From positions 620,001 to 684,000 of the forward strand of contig NZ_CAKLPX010000001.1 of the NCBI RefSeq assembly GCF_923077115.1: a stretch of 64,000 bases of DNA, written 5' to 3'. The DNA comes from Sinobacterium norvegicum. GTDB lineage: Bacteria > Pseudomonadota > Gammaproteobacteria > Pseudomonadales > Sinobacteriaceae. The notes under the pieces are model-generated. The model did not search any database and was not told the DNA's origin. It was given only the letters and a program-made list of their open reading frames with translations. Of this stretch, positions 1 through 9,645 are shown in pieces; position 1 is the first letter of the stretch, and each line of letters opens with the position of its first letter. A program made the translations under genes and the position numbers.

Positions 1-602
1 CCGGTGGCACGCTGGCTATCTATGAAGTCATTAACCGTCGCTTAAATCGACACCTGAAGGAACAAAAAGATCGCTTTGCCCACGAAGCTCGCCACGATAA
101 TTTGACCGGCATACCCAATCGTCTTGAGTTGTTTCAACAGGCGCAACAACTGTGCAAGCAAAGCGATCTTCGCGGCAGTAAATTTGCCATGATTTTTATC
201 GATCTCGACGATTTTAAGAAGATTAATGATCAATATGGACATAATGCTGGCGACGAGGTGTTAAGAGTTATCAGCTCAAACCTAGAACACAGTCTTCGTC
301 GCATGGACACTATTGCTCGCATGGGTGGGGATGAATTCGTCATCCTGCTGCCCGGTATAGACAGCAAGCGTGATTGCCAGAGAACAATCGATAAAATAGA
401 ACAGGCGATTGCTCACCCCATTGCCATCGACCATAAGACCACTGTCATTATGCAAGCCAGTATTGGCCTCGCCATCTATCCCGATGACAGTAGAGACATC
501 GACCAGCTTTGCCACATTGCAGATCAATCCATGTATCGACAAAAAGATGAGCATCATCGCAACACGGCTGAAAACGCCCTCTGTGTTAATGATACCGCTT
601 AA
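1..602 (+). CDS. GGDEF-domain diguanylate cyclase, C-terminal part (5' truncated)
   Basis: The reading frame is open from base 3 to the stop at 600-602, so the gene begins upstream of the window; 199 residues are visible. They form an almost complete GGDEF domain, which makes cyclic di-GMP from two GTP. The segment HDNLTGIPNR opens the domain, DLDDFKKIND carries the metal-binding Asp region, and GGDEF is intact in MGGDEFVILLPG, so the enzyme should be active. RRMD lies five residues before GGDEF and fits the RxxD inhibitory site used for product feedback. No EAL domain follows. The sensor part is off the window and its signal is unknown. The stop lies one base from the convergent ttcA stop. 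Confidence 0.93.
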   Translation, partial: GGTLAIYEVINRRLNRHLKEQKDRFAHEARHDNLTGIPNRLELFQQAQQLCKQSDLRGSKFAMIFIDLDDFKKINDQYGHNAGDEVLRVISSNLEHSLRRMDTIARMGGDEFVILLPGIDSKRDCQRTIDKIEQAIAHPIAIDHKTTVIMQASIGLAIYPDDSRDIDQLCHIADQSMYRQKDEHHRNTAENALCVNDTA

Positions 603-603
603 C

Positions 604-1548
604 CTACTCCCCGGCTGGCGCCAAACCATCAACATTGACAAATTGAACCGCCGACACACTCTCGCCACCCTCGCTGCCAAAAATATTCATTGGTAGCTGT
701 TGCGCAGGTTGCGGTTGTTCACCGGTTCTATCAATCGATAAACCAGCAAAATCAAACAACGATAAATCAGCCAACTGTGAGGGGGACACATTTTTTAAGG
801 CGGCAAAAATAACATCTAAACGGCCGGGCTGCTGCTGCTCCCAGCCCTGCAACATAGCCTTGATGTTCTGGCGCTGAAGATTATCCTGCGAGCCACATAA
901 GTTACAGGGGATAATTGGAAATGCCTTCATATCTGCATAACGAACCAGATCTGCTTCCTTACAGTAAGCCAGCGGTCGAATAACGATGTTGCGTTTGTCG
1001 TCGCTCAACAGCTTAGGCGGCATAGACTTTAATTGACCACCGTAAAACATATTTAAAAACAACGTTTCTATCATGTCATCTCGGTGATGCCCCAATGCTA
1101 TTTTCGTCGCACCGATTTCCTCAGCAAAACCATAAAGCGTGCCTCGTCGCAATCGCGAACACAGGCCGCAGGTTGTCTTGCCCTCTTCTACCACCTCAGT
1201 AACAACGCTGTACGTATCCTTCTCTAAGACATAATACTCAACACCCAGAGCATCTAAATATGCCGGTAAGATGTGCTCTGGAAACCCTGGCTGCTTTTGA
1301 TCGAGGTTAACCGCTACCAGGTCAAATTTTATCGGTGCGCTGCGCTGCAGCCCCATTAGAATATCCAGCATGGCATAGGAATCTTTGCCACCCGAAAGAC
1401 AGACCATGACCTTATCACCCTCTTCTATCATCTGGTAATCGACAATAGCGCTGCCAGTAAGACGACGAAGTTTCTTTTGCAGCTTATTCAACTCCGTGGA
1501 GCTCTTTTTACCAGCAGAGCCTTGCGGCGACGAGGTTTGATTAGTCAT
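604..1548 (-). CDS. ttcA: tRNA 2-thiocytidine(32) synthetase TtcA
   Basis: TtcA adenylates and thiolates cytidine 32 of certain tRNAs in the cytoplasm, using an Fe-S cluster. The 314-residue product has the PP-loop SGGKDS at about residues 52-57 and the CxxC pair CGLC at about 127-130; a further CNLC follows near 215-218, the region of the third cluster cysteine. The start MTNQTSS was preferred to an upstream in-frame start because the extra 21 residues are Cys-rich and unlike the family; no strong ribosome site is visible. The N-terminal 30 residues are Lys/Ser rich and probably disordered. It is convergent with the GGDEF gene and divergent from mdh. Confidence 0.95.
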   Translation of the reverse strand: MTNQTSSPQGSAGKKSSTELNKLQKKLRRLTGSAIVDYQMIEEGDKVMVCLSGGKDSYAMLDILMGLQRSAPIKFDLVAVNLDQKQPGFPEHILPAYLDALGVEYYVLEKDTYSVVTEVVEEGKTTCGLCSRLRRGTLYGFAEEIGATKIALGHHRDDMIETLFLNMFYGGQLKSMPPKLLSDDKRNIVIRPLAYCKEADLVRYADMKAFPIIPCNLCGSQDNLQRQNIKAMLQGWEQQQPGRLDVIFAALKNVSPSQLADLSLFDFAGLSIDRTGEQPQPAQQLPMNIFGSEGGESVSAVQFVNVDGLAPAGE

Positions 1549-1917
1549 AACATTAAAACACTGACAACAGATAGGGGTCGGCATTTTACAACAGCGCGAC
1601 GATAGCACCAAGTAAAACCCCGACGACTAAGCAAACAGCCTAAAAAAATCACAAACAGGGGGTTTATCAATGCGATAAATGGGCATCATAGCGATAACCC
1701 AGGTATAAACCACTATCTGACCGTGATTTTTGCCTAGAAATTTGGCCTAAACATGCATACAATAAGCCGCGCAAACGATATGGTCGAAGCGTAGGCTCGT
1801 CTTCGAAGACTGTTTTACTACCGCTAATACAGTCTTGGCTGAAGGCATCGCGTCCCAACCCAGGGGCCTAACGTAGCCACCTCGAATCCCAACTTGCTAT
1901 AACTATAGGAATGTTCG
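1549..1917. other. Intergenic region between ttcA and mdh
   Basis: This 369-base divergent gap must hold the promoters of ttcA and mdh. No convincing -35/-10 pair, riboswitch fold or small gene was recognised. A self-complementary GTCTTCGAAGAC occurs near 1799-1810, and an AGGA ribosome site lies about nine bases before the mdh ATG. Short reading frames on the minus strand here look random. Confidence 0.5.
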
Positions 1918-2898
1918 ATGAAAACCCCAGTACGTGTTACCGTCACCGGCGCAGCCGGCCAAATCTCATACGCTTTGTTGTTCCGTATTGCCTCTGGCGC
2001 AATGCTTGGTAATGACCAGCCTGTCATTCTTCAGTTGCTAGAAATCACTCCAGCACTTGACGCGCTTAAGGGCGTGGCAATGGAGCTAGATGACTGCGCA
2101 TTCCCTCTACTACAGAACATCATCTGCACCGATGATGCTGAAGTCGCCTTTAAAGATTCTGATTACGCTCTACTTGTTGGCGCCCGCCCACGCGGCCCAG
2201 GCATGGAACGTAAAGACTTGCTTGAAGCCAATGCTGCTATCTTCTCAGCACAGGGCAAGGCAATGGATAAGGTCGCCAGCCGTGACATCAAGGTATTGGT
2301 CGTTGGCAACCCAGCAAACACCAACTCTTTGATCGCTCAACGCAACGCGCCAAGCCTTAACCCACGTAACTTCACTGCTATGACCCGTTTGGATCATAAC
2401 CGTGCGCTGACTCAGCTAGCTCAGAAGACTGGCAGCAGCAGCGATAAGGTAAGCCAGATGATCATCTGGGGCAACCACTCAGCCACTCAATACCCCGACC
2501 TGCACAACACCTTGGTTGACGGTAAAGATGCCATGGGTCTTATCGAACAGAACTGGTATGAAGACGATTTCATCCCTACTGTTCAGCAGCGTGGCGCAGC
2601 CATCATTAAGGCGCGCGGACTATCTTCGGCAGCCTCTGCAGCCAACGCCGCCATCGACCACATGCACACCTGGGCACTGGGCACTCCTGCCGGCGACTGG
2701 ACATCAATGGGCGTATACAGCGACGGCTCATACGGCATCCAAGAAGGTCTGATCTACTCCTTCCCTGTTACCTGCAAGAATGGCGACTGGGAAATTGTTC
2801 AAGGCCTAGAAATCAACGATTTCTCTCGTGAAAAGATGTCTGCGACTGAAGCCGAGCTTGCCGGCGAGCGTGACGCAGTAGCACACTTGCTACCGTAA
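1918..2898 (+). CDS. mdh: Malate dehydrogenase
   Basis: This NAD-dependent enzyme interconverts malate and oxaloacetate in the TCA cycle. The 326-residue protein is of the cytosolic-type (type 2) MDH family rather than the E. coli type: [12 protein letters not shown] is the Rossmann dinucleotide loop at the N-terminus, [13 protein letters not shown] is the mobile substrate loop, TRLDHNRA carries the catalytic-relay Asp region and [11 protein letters not shown] the catalytic His. Length fits the family. It is monocistronic, with an AGGA site upstream and an intrinsic terminator directly after the stop. It lies about 39 kb from the large TCA cluster in the same window. Confidence 0.97.
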   Translation: MKTPVRVTVTGAAGQISYALLFRIASGAMLGNDQPVILQLLEITPALDALKGVAMELDDCAFPLLQNIICTDDAEVAFKDSDYALLVGARPRGPGMERKDLLEANAAIFSAQGKAMDKVASRDIKVLVVGNPANTNSLIAQRNAPSLNPRNFTAMTRLDHNRALTQLAQKTGSSSDKVSQMIIWGNHSATQYPDLHNTLVDGKDAMGLIEQNWYEDDFIPTVQQRGAAIIKARGLSSAASAANAAIDHMHTWALGTPAGDWTSMGVYSDGSYGIQEGLIYSFPVTCKNGDWEIVQGLEINDFSREKMSATEAELAGERDAVAHLLP

Positions 2899-2910
2899 TC
2901 AGTCCCGTAT

Positions 2911-2942
2911 AAAAAAAGGCGTCTTCTTAGACGCCTTTTTTT
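2911..2942 (+). terminator. Intrinsic terminator of mdh
   Basis: A G/C-rich stem AGGCGTCT / AGACGCCT with a four-base loop is flanked by an A-tract on the left and a T-tract on the right, 12 bases after the mdh stop. Confidence 0.93.
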
Positions 2943-3064
2943 ATTCAATCAACAATGGATTAACAATAGTTTAGTATTCGATAGCTCGGTTTTTAACGAT
3001 CTGATATGCTGTTGCGCAGAATTTGTCGCACTTTGTACTTCACCAACCCCATTGAGATATCACT

Positions 3065-3460
3065 ATGCTGCACCCGCGCTCGCTAACGATTGTGCTTTGG
3101 GTTACCTTTATGTTCGCCCTACCCTGGCCGATATACAGCCGCGGCATAACACTGCAACCACTGCTGTTTACTTTTAGCCAAACTGGCACTGCGTTTTCTA
3201 TTGCCGCAGTATTGTCTCAGGCGGTTCTTGCCGCTATTACACAGTTACTACTGACTACTTTCATAGTGAAACAGCTTTGCCGATTTAACTCACCACTGCC
3301 TATTAGTTTTGTCGGGTTAATCATTTTTTCTCTGCTGTTTATCGCCCGTACCTTTAACATCTACGACCTCAATCATCTCGAGCATTATGATTTACAGCAA
3401 ATTTATCAGTATTCTCCAGAGCAACAGATTTTCCGACCTACCACCCCAGAGAACTTCTAA
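3065..3460 (+). CDS. Small hydrophobic membrane protein, unknown function
   Basis: No family was recognised. The 131-residue product has three likely membrane segments, at about residues 7-25, 44-66 and 80-98, and a polar C-terminal tail of about 30 residues rich in Gln, Tyr and Pro. The ATG at 3065 is the only start that keeps the first hydrophobic segment and has a GAG-type site a few bases upstream. The gene stands alone between the mdh terminator and a convergent crotonase gene. It may be a real but poorly conserved inner-membrane protein; base composition resembles its neighbours. Confidence 0.6.
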   Translation: MLHPRSLTIVLWVTFMFALPWPIYSRGITLQPLLFTFSQTGTAFSIAAVLSQAVLAAITQLLLTTFIVKQLCRFNSPLPISFVGLIIFSLLFIARTFNIYDLNHLEHYDLQQIYQYSPEQQIFRPTTPENF

Positions 3461-3477
3461 CAGCTAGATTCCGAACA

Positions 3478-4287
3478 TCAGTCTTGATATTCAGGTTTCT
3501 CGCCCTTCATCTGTGCCATCACCGACCCCATTAAGTCCTCTTGGCTCAGCATGCCCGCATTCCAAGTCGCGATATAATTAAGCGAGTCAGCCAAACTGTG
3601 GTCACGAGAATAATTAAGCATTTCTTTGCTACCTCTGATCGCCAGTGGTGATTTTTGGGCAATAGTCACCGCCATTTCGGCTGCATGACTATACATGGCA
3701 TCCACGCTGTCAAAGCAATGATTGACCAACTGCGCTCTCTCTGCCTCTGTGCCAGATAACTCACGCCCGGTATAGGCCAATTCACGCAAAAGACCGCCCC
3801 CTATAATATAAGGCAGACGCTGAAGGCTACCGACATCGGCAGTCATGCCCAAATCAATCTCTTTAATCGAGAACTTTGCCGAGCTTACAGCCAGACGGAT
3901 ATCACAGGCCGCCACCATTTCTAAGCCAGCTCCTACACAGGCACCTTGTACAGCAGCAATTACCGGTTTGCGGCAGCGGTCGATGGCCACAAAGCAATCC
4001 TGAAGCGCTAGAATCAACTGACGCATCTGCTCGCCACGTCGGCCATTTTCCTGCGGCAGCGACTCCATAATTTGCTGAAACACAGACAAATCCATGCCAG
4101 CACAAAAATTGTTACCGCTACCCTTGAGTACAATAACGCGCACATCACTCTGACTATCGAGCAGGATAAAACATTGACGAATTTCATCCCACATTTTATG
4201 ACTCAGTGCATTCGCCTGCTCGGGCCGATTTAATACCACCGTGGCAATGCCGTCCTCAACCGTCAATTCAAGTAGCTCAAAGCTCAT
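3478..4287 (-). CDS. Crotonase-family protein, dienoyl-CoA isomerase-like
   Basis: This cytoplasmic enzyme acts on acyl-CoA esters. The 269-residue product has crotonase oxyanion-hole segments NFCAGMDLS and GACVGAGLEMVAACD. The segment KEIDLGMTADVGSLQRLP matches the Glu and distinctive Asp of delta(3,5)-delta(2,4)-dienoyl-CoA isomerases (ECH1 type), which shift double bonds during oxidation of unsaturated fatty acids, so isomerase is favoured over plain hydratase. The second of two adjacent ATGs was chosen because GGGAG lies six bases before it. The gene is alone on its transcript and lies downstream of the rluB terminator. Confidence 0.88.
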   Translation of the reverse strand: MSFELLELTVEDGIATVVLNRPEQANALSHKMWDEIRQCFILLDSQSDVRVIVLKGSGNNFCAGMDLSVFQQIMESLPQENGRRGEQMRQLILALQDCFVAIDRCRKPVIAAVQGACVGAGLEMVAACDIRLAVSSAKFSIKEIDLGMTADVGSLQRLPYIIGGGLLRELAYTGRELSGTEAERAQLVNHCFDSVDAMYSHAAEMAVTIAQKSPLAIRGSKEMLNYSRDHSLADSLNYIATWNAGMLSQEDLMGSVMAQMKGEKPEYQD

Positions 4288-4340
4288 CATATACTCCCAT
4301 TTTTACGCATTATTATTTAGCAACGTGCCGTGATAACCAT

Positions 4341-4369
4341 AAAAAAAGGAGGCCAAGCCTCCTTTTTTT
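4341..4369 (-). terminator. Intrinsic terminator of the scpAB-rluB operon
   Basis: The stem AAGGAGG / CCTCCTT is flanked by A- and T-tracts, so it can work in either direction. It lies about 60 bases past the rluB stop and separates that operon from the crotonase gene on the same strand. Confidence 0.9.
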
Positions 4370-4430
4370 ATGGTGACAGTGAAAACATACACCATCGTTA
4401 GTTTGTCGTCTATCGACGCAGCTAAAAGTA

Positions 4431-5252
4431 TTACTTTTTGCTGCCACCACGTCGTAATTTACGTCGATGTCGATCTTTTGCTTCTTTTTCGGCACGGGTT
4501 AAGGTGCGCTTCTCTTCCTGCTCAGCTCCCCCCATATCAGCCAATGCATTCACCTCTGATTGCTCAAGTTCAATCCACTGACCTGAACGCACATCCGACG
4601 GGATAAAAACATTACCGTAACGAACCCGCTTCAAACGGCTGACAGTTAATTCCTGCGACTCCCACAGACGACGAACCTCGCGGTTACGCCCTTCCATGAC
4701 CACGACATAGAACCAACGGTTAATGCCCTCACCACCACTTTCGACAACATCGGAGAATTTCGCGACACCATCATCGAGCATTACACCTTCCTTCATCGCC
4801 TGAATATTTTCGGGCTTTACATCGCCCATGACGCGACAAAGGTATTCCCGCTCAATGACGGAAGAGGGGTGCATAAGATGATTGGCCAACTCACCATCGT
4901 TGGTAAACAACAACAAGCCACTGGTGTTGTAATCGAGACGGCCGACAGAGATCCAGCGCTCACCATGTAAGCGTGGGAGGCGCTCAAATACCGACTTGCG
5001 CCCCTCGGGATCATTGCGCGAGCAAATCTCACCTTCGGGCTTGTTATATAACAACACGCGGCGACGCTTTTTCTCGACACTACGCTGCAGCGCCTTGCTG
5101 TCAACACTGATCTTATCTTCCTGCTCAACACGGTCACCTAAGGTGGCAACCTTGCCGTTTACTGTAATTCGCCCAGCGGTGATCCAGCGTTCCATTTCAC
5201 GCCTAGAACCTACGCCATATGCGGCCAATACTTTCTGTAACTTTTCACTCAT
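4431..5252 (-). CDS. rluB: 23S rRNA pseudouridine(2605) synthase RluB
   Basis: RluB isomerises one uridine of 23S rRNA to pseudouridine. The 273-residue product begins with an S4 RNA-binding domain ([19 protein letters not shown] onward, about residues 1-60). The RsuA/RluB-type catalytic motif [17 protein letters not shown] follows, with the nucleophilic Asp. The C-terminal tail is strongly charged (Glu, Lys, Arg), as in other RluB/RluE proteins. It lies 20 bases after scpB and is the last gene of the scpA-scpB-rluB operon, a common gammaproteobacterial order that supports RluB over the paralogues RsuA, RluE and RluF. Confidence 0.94.
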   Translation of the reverse strand: MSEKLQKVLAAYGVGSRREMERWITAGRITVNGKVATLGDRVEQEDKISVDSKALQRSVEKKRRRVLLYNKPEGEICSRNDPEGRKSVFERLPRLHGERWISVGRLDYNTSGLLLFTNDGELANHLMHPSSVIEREYLCRVMGDVKPENIQAMKEGVMLDDGVAKFSDVVESGGEGINRWFYVVVMEGRNREVRRLWESQELTVSRLKRVRYGNVFIPSDVRSGQWIELEQSEVNALADMGGAEQEEKRTLTRAEKEAKDRHRRKLRRGGSKK

Positions 5253-5272
5253 TCACGCATACTCAATGGTAT

Positions 5273-6331
5273 TTAAACATCTTCGGAGGGGTCGACTGCA
5301 TCTTCATCCAACACCTCTGCCAATAAAGCTAATTCTGATTGCTGCTCTTCAACACCGTCAGCGACATCAATGTCATCGTCGCCTGCAACACTAAAAGACG
5401 CGTATTCTATGGCCGACGACGCCTCGATACCAGCGCTTTGATCGTTTTCATCATCATCGATGTCCAAATCAGCAACAGAGGCCAGAATATCTAACTCATC
5501 AAACTCGGGTTTGGGCTCAACCGGCTCACTGCTGACGCCGTTATTCGTTTGATCGGATTCTGCCGGCAGCACAGCTCCATCCCTAATCCTAGCCTCATTG
5601 CCCTCATCATGCTTGTCATCCGGCGACAGATTCGACTCCTGCGCCAGTGGTTCAACGGAGACAGGTGGTATGTGATCATCGACCTGCTGATCTTGTACGT
5701 CCTGCTGTTGCTGCTGGTAATCAAGCTCACGCTGCTCCATCGCCCTGGCCTCAAGAACAATTTCCGCATCGAACTGCAGCTCTTTCGCCACCGCTTCTAG
5801 ATCACGAATTTCAGATAAGCTAGGCAGTTGATCGAGGTTTTCCAGATTGAAATAGTCGAGAAAAGTGCGAGATGTGGCGTACATCGCTGGGCGACCCGGC
5901 ACATCTTTATGCCCCACGACTCGAACCCAATCACGCTCACTCAGCGCTCGTATAATATTGGAGCTGACGGCAACACCACGGATATCTTCAATCTCACCCC
6001 GAGTAATCGGCTGACGATAGGCAATCAAGGCCAGGGTTTCCAGCATCGCACGAGAATACTTCTGCGGTCGCTCCTCCCACAGACGCCCTACCCAATGGCC
6101 ATAGCTCTGCCTCACCTGCAATCGATAGCCAGAGGAGACCTGTTTCAACTCAATACCACGCCCCTCTAAATCGGCTGACAGCTGGGTTATTGCCTGCTCC
6201 AGCGCTGTCTTGTTGGGCACATCGTCGTCACCCTCAAACAGTGACTGGAGCTGCCTTATATTCAACGGCTTACCCGCTGCAAGCAGCGCACCTTCAATGA
6301 TATTCTTCAACGTTGTAGCATCTATGCTCAT
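5273..6331 (-). CDS. scpB: Segregation and condensation protein B
   Basis: ScpB joins ScpA and an SMC-type ATPase in a condensin that compacts the chromosome. Residues 1 to about 190 make the two winged-helix domains (RQLQSLFEG, ALIAYRQPITRGEIEDIRG, GRPAMYATSRTFLDYF). The remaining roughly 160 residues are a low-complexity acidic and Gln-rich tail with repeated Asp/Glu blocks, so at 352 residues it is much longer than the roughly 200-residue core. The start overlaps the scpA stop in an ATGA, which implies translational coupling and fixes the start. No smc gene is visible in the window. Confidence 0.95.
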   Translation of the reverse strand: MSIDATTLKNIIEGALLAAGKPLNIRQLQSLFEGDDDVPNKTALEQAITQLSADLEGRGIELKQVSSGYRLQVRQSYGHWVGRLWEERPQKYSRAMLETLALIAYRQPITRGEIEDIRGVAVSSNIIRALSERDWVRVVGHKDVPGRPAMYATSRTFLDYFNLENLDQLPSLSEIRDLEAVAKELQFDAEIVLEARAMEQRELDYQQQQQDVQDQQVDDHIPPVSVEPLAQESNLSPDDKHDEGNEARIRDGAVLPAESDQTNNGVSSEPVEPKPEFDELDILASVADLDIDDDENDQSAGIEASSAIEYASFSVAGDDDIDVADGVEEQQSELALLAEVLDEDAVDPSEDV

Positions 6332-7296
6332 ACGATTTTAGCCTTTACGTGTATGGCACCGAACATTTCGGTTTGAACGATTTCCAGCAGCGACTCTTTA
6401 ATCAATTCCATAATCGCCAAAAAAGTAACCACCACCCCTAAACGCCCTTCATGGGCCTTGAACAGAGAGACAAAGGGGAGAAAGCTACGGCCCTTGAGCT
6501 GTTCGAGCACGTCACTCATCCGCTCACGGGTAGACAATGTCTCTTTCTCAACCTGATGCGACTCATACATGTCAGCACGGGCCAATACCTCTCCGAGCGC
6601 CATTAAGATCTCACGCATATCGACATCGGGCTCTAATCGACGCTTTTCAGTGTCGGGCGGCTCAGCCGAAGCCACATGAATATCACGCCCCATACGAGGC
6701 AAATGATCAATGTCTTCCGCCGCAGTTTTAAACCGCTCATATTCCTGCAACCGCCTAATCAGCTGGGCTCTCGGGTCGTCCTCTTCCTCTTCAACATCCA
6801 CCGAGCGAGGCAGCAACATACGCGACTTTATCTCGGCCAACATCGCCGCCATTACCAGATATTCCGCTGCCATTTCGAACTGCGCGGCATCCATAAGCTT
6901 GATATAAGCAACGTACTGCTTGGTTATTTGAGCGACGTTAATTTCTAATATATCGATGTTTTGACGACGAATTAAATACAGTAGTAAGTCCAGCGGGCCT
7001 TCAAAAGCATCGAGAAATACCTCCAAGGCCTCGGGCGGAATATACAAATCTTTTGGTAGCTCCGTCACCGCCTCACCGTTAACCAAGGCGAACAATTCAC
7101 CCTGACCGGAACCCATTTCTTGTCGGGCAGACTCTAAGCGAGTAAGCACATCGTCGAGTTGTTCCGGGCTGACCGCATCCTCGTCGGCATACTCATCATG
7201 ATAGGGGTCATCACCAGACTCGATGATATCCGACCTCTCCTGACCACGCTGATTATTGTGTTGCGACTCGGCAATATCGTCGTCTAGCTCTGACAT
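6328..7296 (-). CDS. scpA: Segregation and condensation protein A
   Basis: ScpA is the kleisin bridge of the bacterial condensin. The 322-residue product shows the hallmark FEGPLDLLLYLIRRQNIDI followed by VAQITKQY, and ends with a winged-helix segment near FLAIMELIKESLLE. The first 90 residues are acidic (Asp/Glu rich) and lie before the kleisin fold, an extension beyond the usual protein. It overlaps scpB by four bases. About 90 bases separate it from yciO upstream on the same strand, so the rnm-yciO-scpA-scpB-rluB genes may be one transcript. Confidence 0.95.
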   Translation of the reverse strand: MSELDDDIAESQHNNQRGQERSDIIESGDDPYHDEYADEDAVSPEQLDDVLTRLESARQEMGSGQGELFALVNGEAVTELPKDLYIPPEALEVFLDAFEGPLDLLLYLIRRQNIDILEINVAQITKQYVAYIKLMDAAQFEMAAEYLVMAAMLAEIKSRMLLPRSVDVEEEEDDPRAQLIRRLQEYERFKTAAEDIDHLPRMGRDIHVASAEPPDTEKRRLEPDVDMREILMALGEVLARADMYESHQVEKETLSTRERMSDVLEQLKGRSFLPFVSLFKAHEGRLGVVVTFLAIMELIKESLLEIVQTEMFGAIHVKAKIV

Positions 7297-7386
7297 TCAT
7301 CCACCTAAAAATTCTCGATCCGACATTATAGCCCGCTATATTTGCAACCGTATAGCCGGCTGTAATCAACAGTCTAATTGAGGCCG

Positions 7387-8010
7387 CTAAGCAACAAAAT
7401 CCGAAGTATCACCCAAGCCTTGACGAACAACTTCGATCTCATCATCCACCATCGAAATCACCGTCGACGGCTCAAAGCCGCAATAGCCGCCATCGATGAC
7501 CAATTCAACGGTATGCTCTAATAGATCACGGATTTCATAGGGGTCTGTTAATGGCTCATTATCGTTGGGCATGATCAGCGTTACACTCATCATCGGCTCG
7601 CCCAGCTGCTCCAGAATTGCCAGCGCGATATTATTATTGGGTACTCTCAAACCAATGGTGCGCCTTTTGGAGTGCATCAAACGGCGAGGCACCTCGCTGG
7701 TTCCCTTGAGAATGAAAGTATAAGGCCCTGGTGTGTGGCTTTTGATCAAACGATAAGCCGTATTATCAACCCGGGCATAGGTGGCTATCTCAGAAAGGTC
7801 ACGACACATTAACGTAAAGTTGTGCTTATCATCCAACTGCCTGATGCGACGAATAGTCTCAGCAGCCCGTTTATCGCCCACCTTACAACCCAAGGCATAA
7901 GCAGAATCTGTCGGGTATACAATAACGCCGCCGCTATTGAGAATTTCAACGGCCTGATTAACAAGCCTCGACTGGGGGTTTTCTGGATGAATCTGAAAAA
8001 ACTGACTCAT
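7387..8010 (-). CDS. yciO: YciO/YrdC-family threonylcarbamoyl-AMP synthase-like protein
   Basis: The Sua5/YrdC/YciO fold makes threonylcarbamoyl-AMP for tRNA t6A; the YciO branch has an uncertain physiological role. The 207-residue product has GGVIVYPTDSAYALGCKVGD near the N-terminus, HNFTLMC, and the KRRTIGLRVPNN segment of the basic pocket. It ends after the single domain and lacks the Sua5 C-terminal domain. The start at 8010 was chosen over one seven codons upstream because AGGAA lies six bases before it. Adjacent rnm supports YciO, since the two genes are neighbours in enterobacteria as well. Confidence 0.9.
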   Translation of the reverse strand: MSQFFQIHPENPQSRLVNQAVEILNSGGVIVYPTDSAYALGCKVGDKRAAETIRRIRQLDDKHNFTLMCRDLSEIATYARVDNTAYRLIKSHTPGPYTFILKGTSEVPRRLMHSKRRTIGLRVPNNNIALAILEQLGEPMMSVTLIMPNDNEPLTDPYEIRDLLEHTVELVIDGGYCGFEPSTVISMVDDEIEVVRQGLGDTSDFVA

Positions 8011-8071
8011 TATTATTCCTTGATCTATCAATTATTACGCGAGGCTACATTATTACCGCGCTTTCGCTAAG

Positions 8072-8947
8072 TTACTGTACTACGGGTTTAAGGTGCTGCC
8101 AAACTGGGGTGAGGTCAGCCGGTATACTGGGTACTGAGGCCAAATCATTCCAGCGGTATTCTGGGTTGTGAAAGTCACTGCCCACCGAGGCCAGCAACTC
8201 GTATTGAGCACACAATTTAGCAATATCTCGCTGGGTGTTGATATGCTGTGCCTTGCCCGCCATTTCAATGCCCTGCCCGCCGGCATCGACAAAGCATTGC
8301 AATAGTTGGCAAAGTTTTGTTCGGGTTAATTTATAACGCTCCGGGTGGGCCACCACTGCGATACCACCAGAATCCTTAATCCAGCCAACGGCCTCTGCCA
8401 AGCTAGGCCAACCACTCTTCACATCGCCAGGTTTACCTGCACCTAAATACTTAGTGAAAGCCTGATTAATATTACTGACATACCCTTGGGCCAACATATA
8501 TTGCGCGAAATGTGGCCGGCCAATTTGGCAGCCATCAGCAATGGTTAATGCCCCCTCGTAACAATTGGGGAAGCCCAATTTAGCGAGTCGCTTACCGATG
8601 GTAACTGCTCGTTCATTTCTAACCGCCGTCTGTCGACTAACAGCATCCGTCATGACCTCGCTATCGAGATCGAAACCGAGACCGATAATGTGAATACCGC
8701 GCTTGTTCCACAGGCAAGACAACTCAATACCACTGATCAATTCAGCCCGTTTGACGATACGACCGTCATCGATTGCCTGCTTAAGTTCTAGGCAGCCGGC
8801 GATCGTATCATGATCGGTTAACGCCAGCTTATCGACACCATTATCACAAGCCCGATTATAGACCTCCGCTGGTTCCAAGGTGCCATCTGAGGCCTTACTG
8901 TGACAATGTAAATCCACTATTGGTCGCACAATATCATCAGTCTCCAT
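8072..8947 (-). CDS. rnm: PHP-domain 5'-3' exoribonuclease RNase AM
   Basis: This family (formerly YciV/TrpH) removes nucleotides from short RNA 5' ends, matures rRNA 5' ends and hydrolyses 3',5'-bisphosphates. The 291-residue product carries the PHP metal ligands in order: VDLHCHSKASDGTL, ALTDHDT, ISGIELSC, VAHPERY and GSDFHNP. Length matches the family. It is the first gene of the minus-strand set that includes yciO and scpAB, and is divergent from yciB with about 110 bases between the starts. Confidence 0.92.
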   Translation of the reverse strand: METDDIVRPIVDLHCHSKASDGTLEPAEVYNRACDNGVDKLALTDHDTIAGCLELKQAIDDGRIVKRAELISGIELSCLWNKRGIHIIGLGFDLDSEVMTDAVSRQTAVRNERAVTIGKRLAKLGFPNCYEGALTIADGCQIGRPHFAQYMLAQGYVSNINQAFTKYLGAGKPGDVKSGWPSLAEAVGWIKDSGGIAVVAHPERYKLTRTKLCQLLQCFVDAGGQGIEMAGKAQHINTQRDIAKLCAQYELLASVGSDFHNPEYRWNDLASVPSIPADLTPVWQHLKPVVQ

Positions 8948-9057
8948 TGGTGAAAGCGTTAGAATTCGCTATGATGTCGCCGCGAACGATAAATAACAGC
9001 GGTATATTAACACTTTTGCCGACGCCTCACCGTACTATTACCAGGTATATTATTGCT

Positions 9058-9645
9058 ATGAAGCAAATTGCTGAACTCATCCCCATTATTCTATTTTTCA
9101 TCACCTACCGGATGGATGGCAGTCAAATTTCAGTGGCCGGCTTCGACTACACCTTCGATGGTATCTACAGCGCCACCACCGTGCTGATTATCGCCACTAT
9201 TGCTGAAGCCGTCATCAGCCGCATTATTACCGGCAAACTAGAAAAGCGTCAATTATGGATGGTATTAGCCGTCTGCGTCTTCGGCGGCCTCACCCTCGTA
9301 TTACGCAACAACGCCTTTATTATGTGGAAACCCACTATTTTTAACTGGGGGATGGCAGCCGTATTCATCGCCAGTCAGTTGATCAGCCATAAGAATTTGC
9401 TTGAACGCATGCTTGGCAGCCAGCTTAATCTTCCGAAGAAAGTCTGGACGCGACTATCCAATCTCTGGGTAGCCAATTTTATTATCGTCGGCGCCCTTAA
9501 CCTGTTTGTCGCCTACCACTATAGCGAAGAATTCTGGGTCGATTACAAACTGTTTTCATCCATTGGCTTTACCGTACTATTATCGATTATCACCGTTGCC
9601 GTTTTGGCGCCGCATCTTAAAGACGAAACTAAAGAGAACGAATAA
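9058..9645 (+). CDS. yciB: Inner membrane septation protein YciB (IspZ)
   Basis: YciB is a polytopic inner-membrane protein linked to cell-envelope synthesis and septum formation. The 195-residue product starts with MKQIAELIPIILFF and has about five hydrophobic segments; the conserved FDGIYSATTVLII, LTLVLRNNAFI and MWKPTIFNWGMA segments identify the family. An upstream in-frame start at 8920 would add 46 non-hydrophobic residues overlapping rnm and was rejected. The yciI start follows the stop without a gap. Confidence 0.93.
   Translation: MKQIAELIPIILFFITYRMDGSQISVAGFDYTFDGIYSATTVLIIATIAEAVISRIITGKLEKRQLWMVLAVCVFGGLTLVLRNNAFIMWKPTIFNWGMAAVFIASQLISHKNLLERMLGSQLNLPKKVWTRLSNLWVANFIIVGALNLFVAYHYSEEFWVDYKLFSSIGFTVLLSIITVAVLAPHLKDETKENE

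Noticed and set aside
1667-2027. Minus-strand short frames between ttcA and mdh
   Set aside because: They have no family match or ribosome site, and one runs into mdh in antisense.
8920-9057. 46-residue N-terminal extension of YciB
   Set aside because: It overlaps rnm and the divergent promoter region and lacks the expected hydrophobic start.
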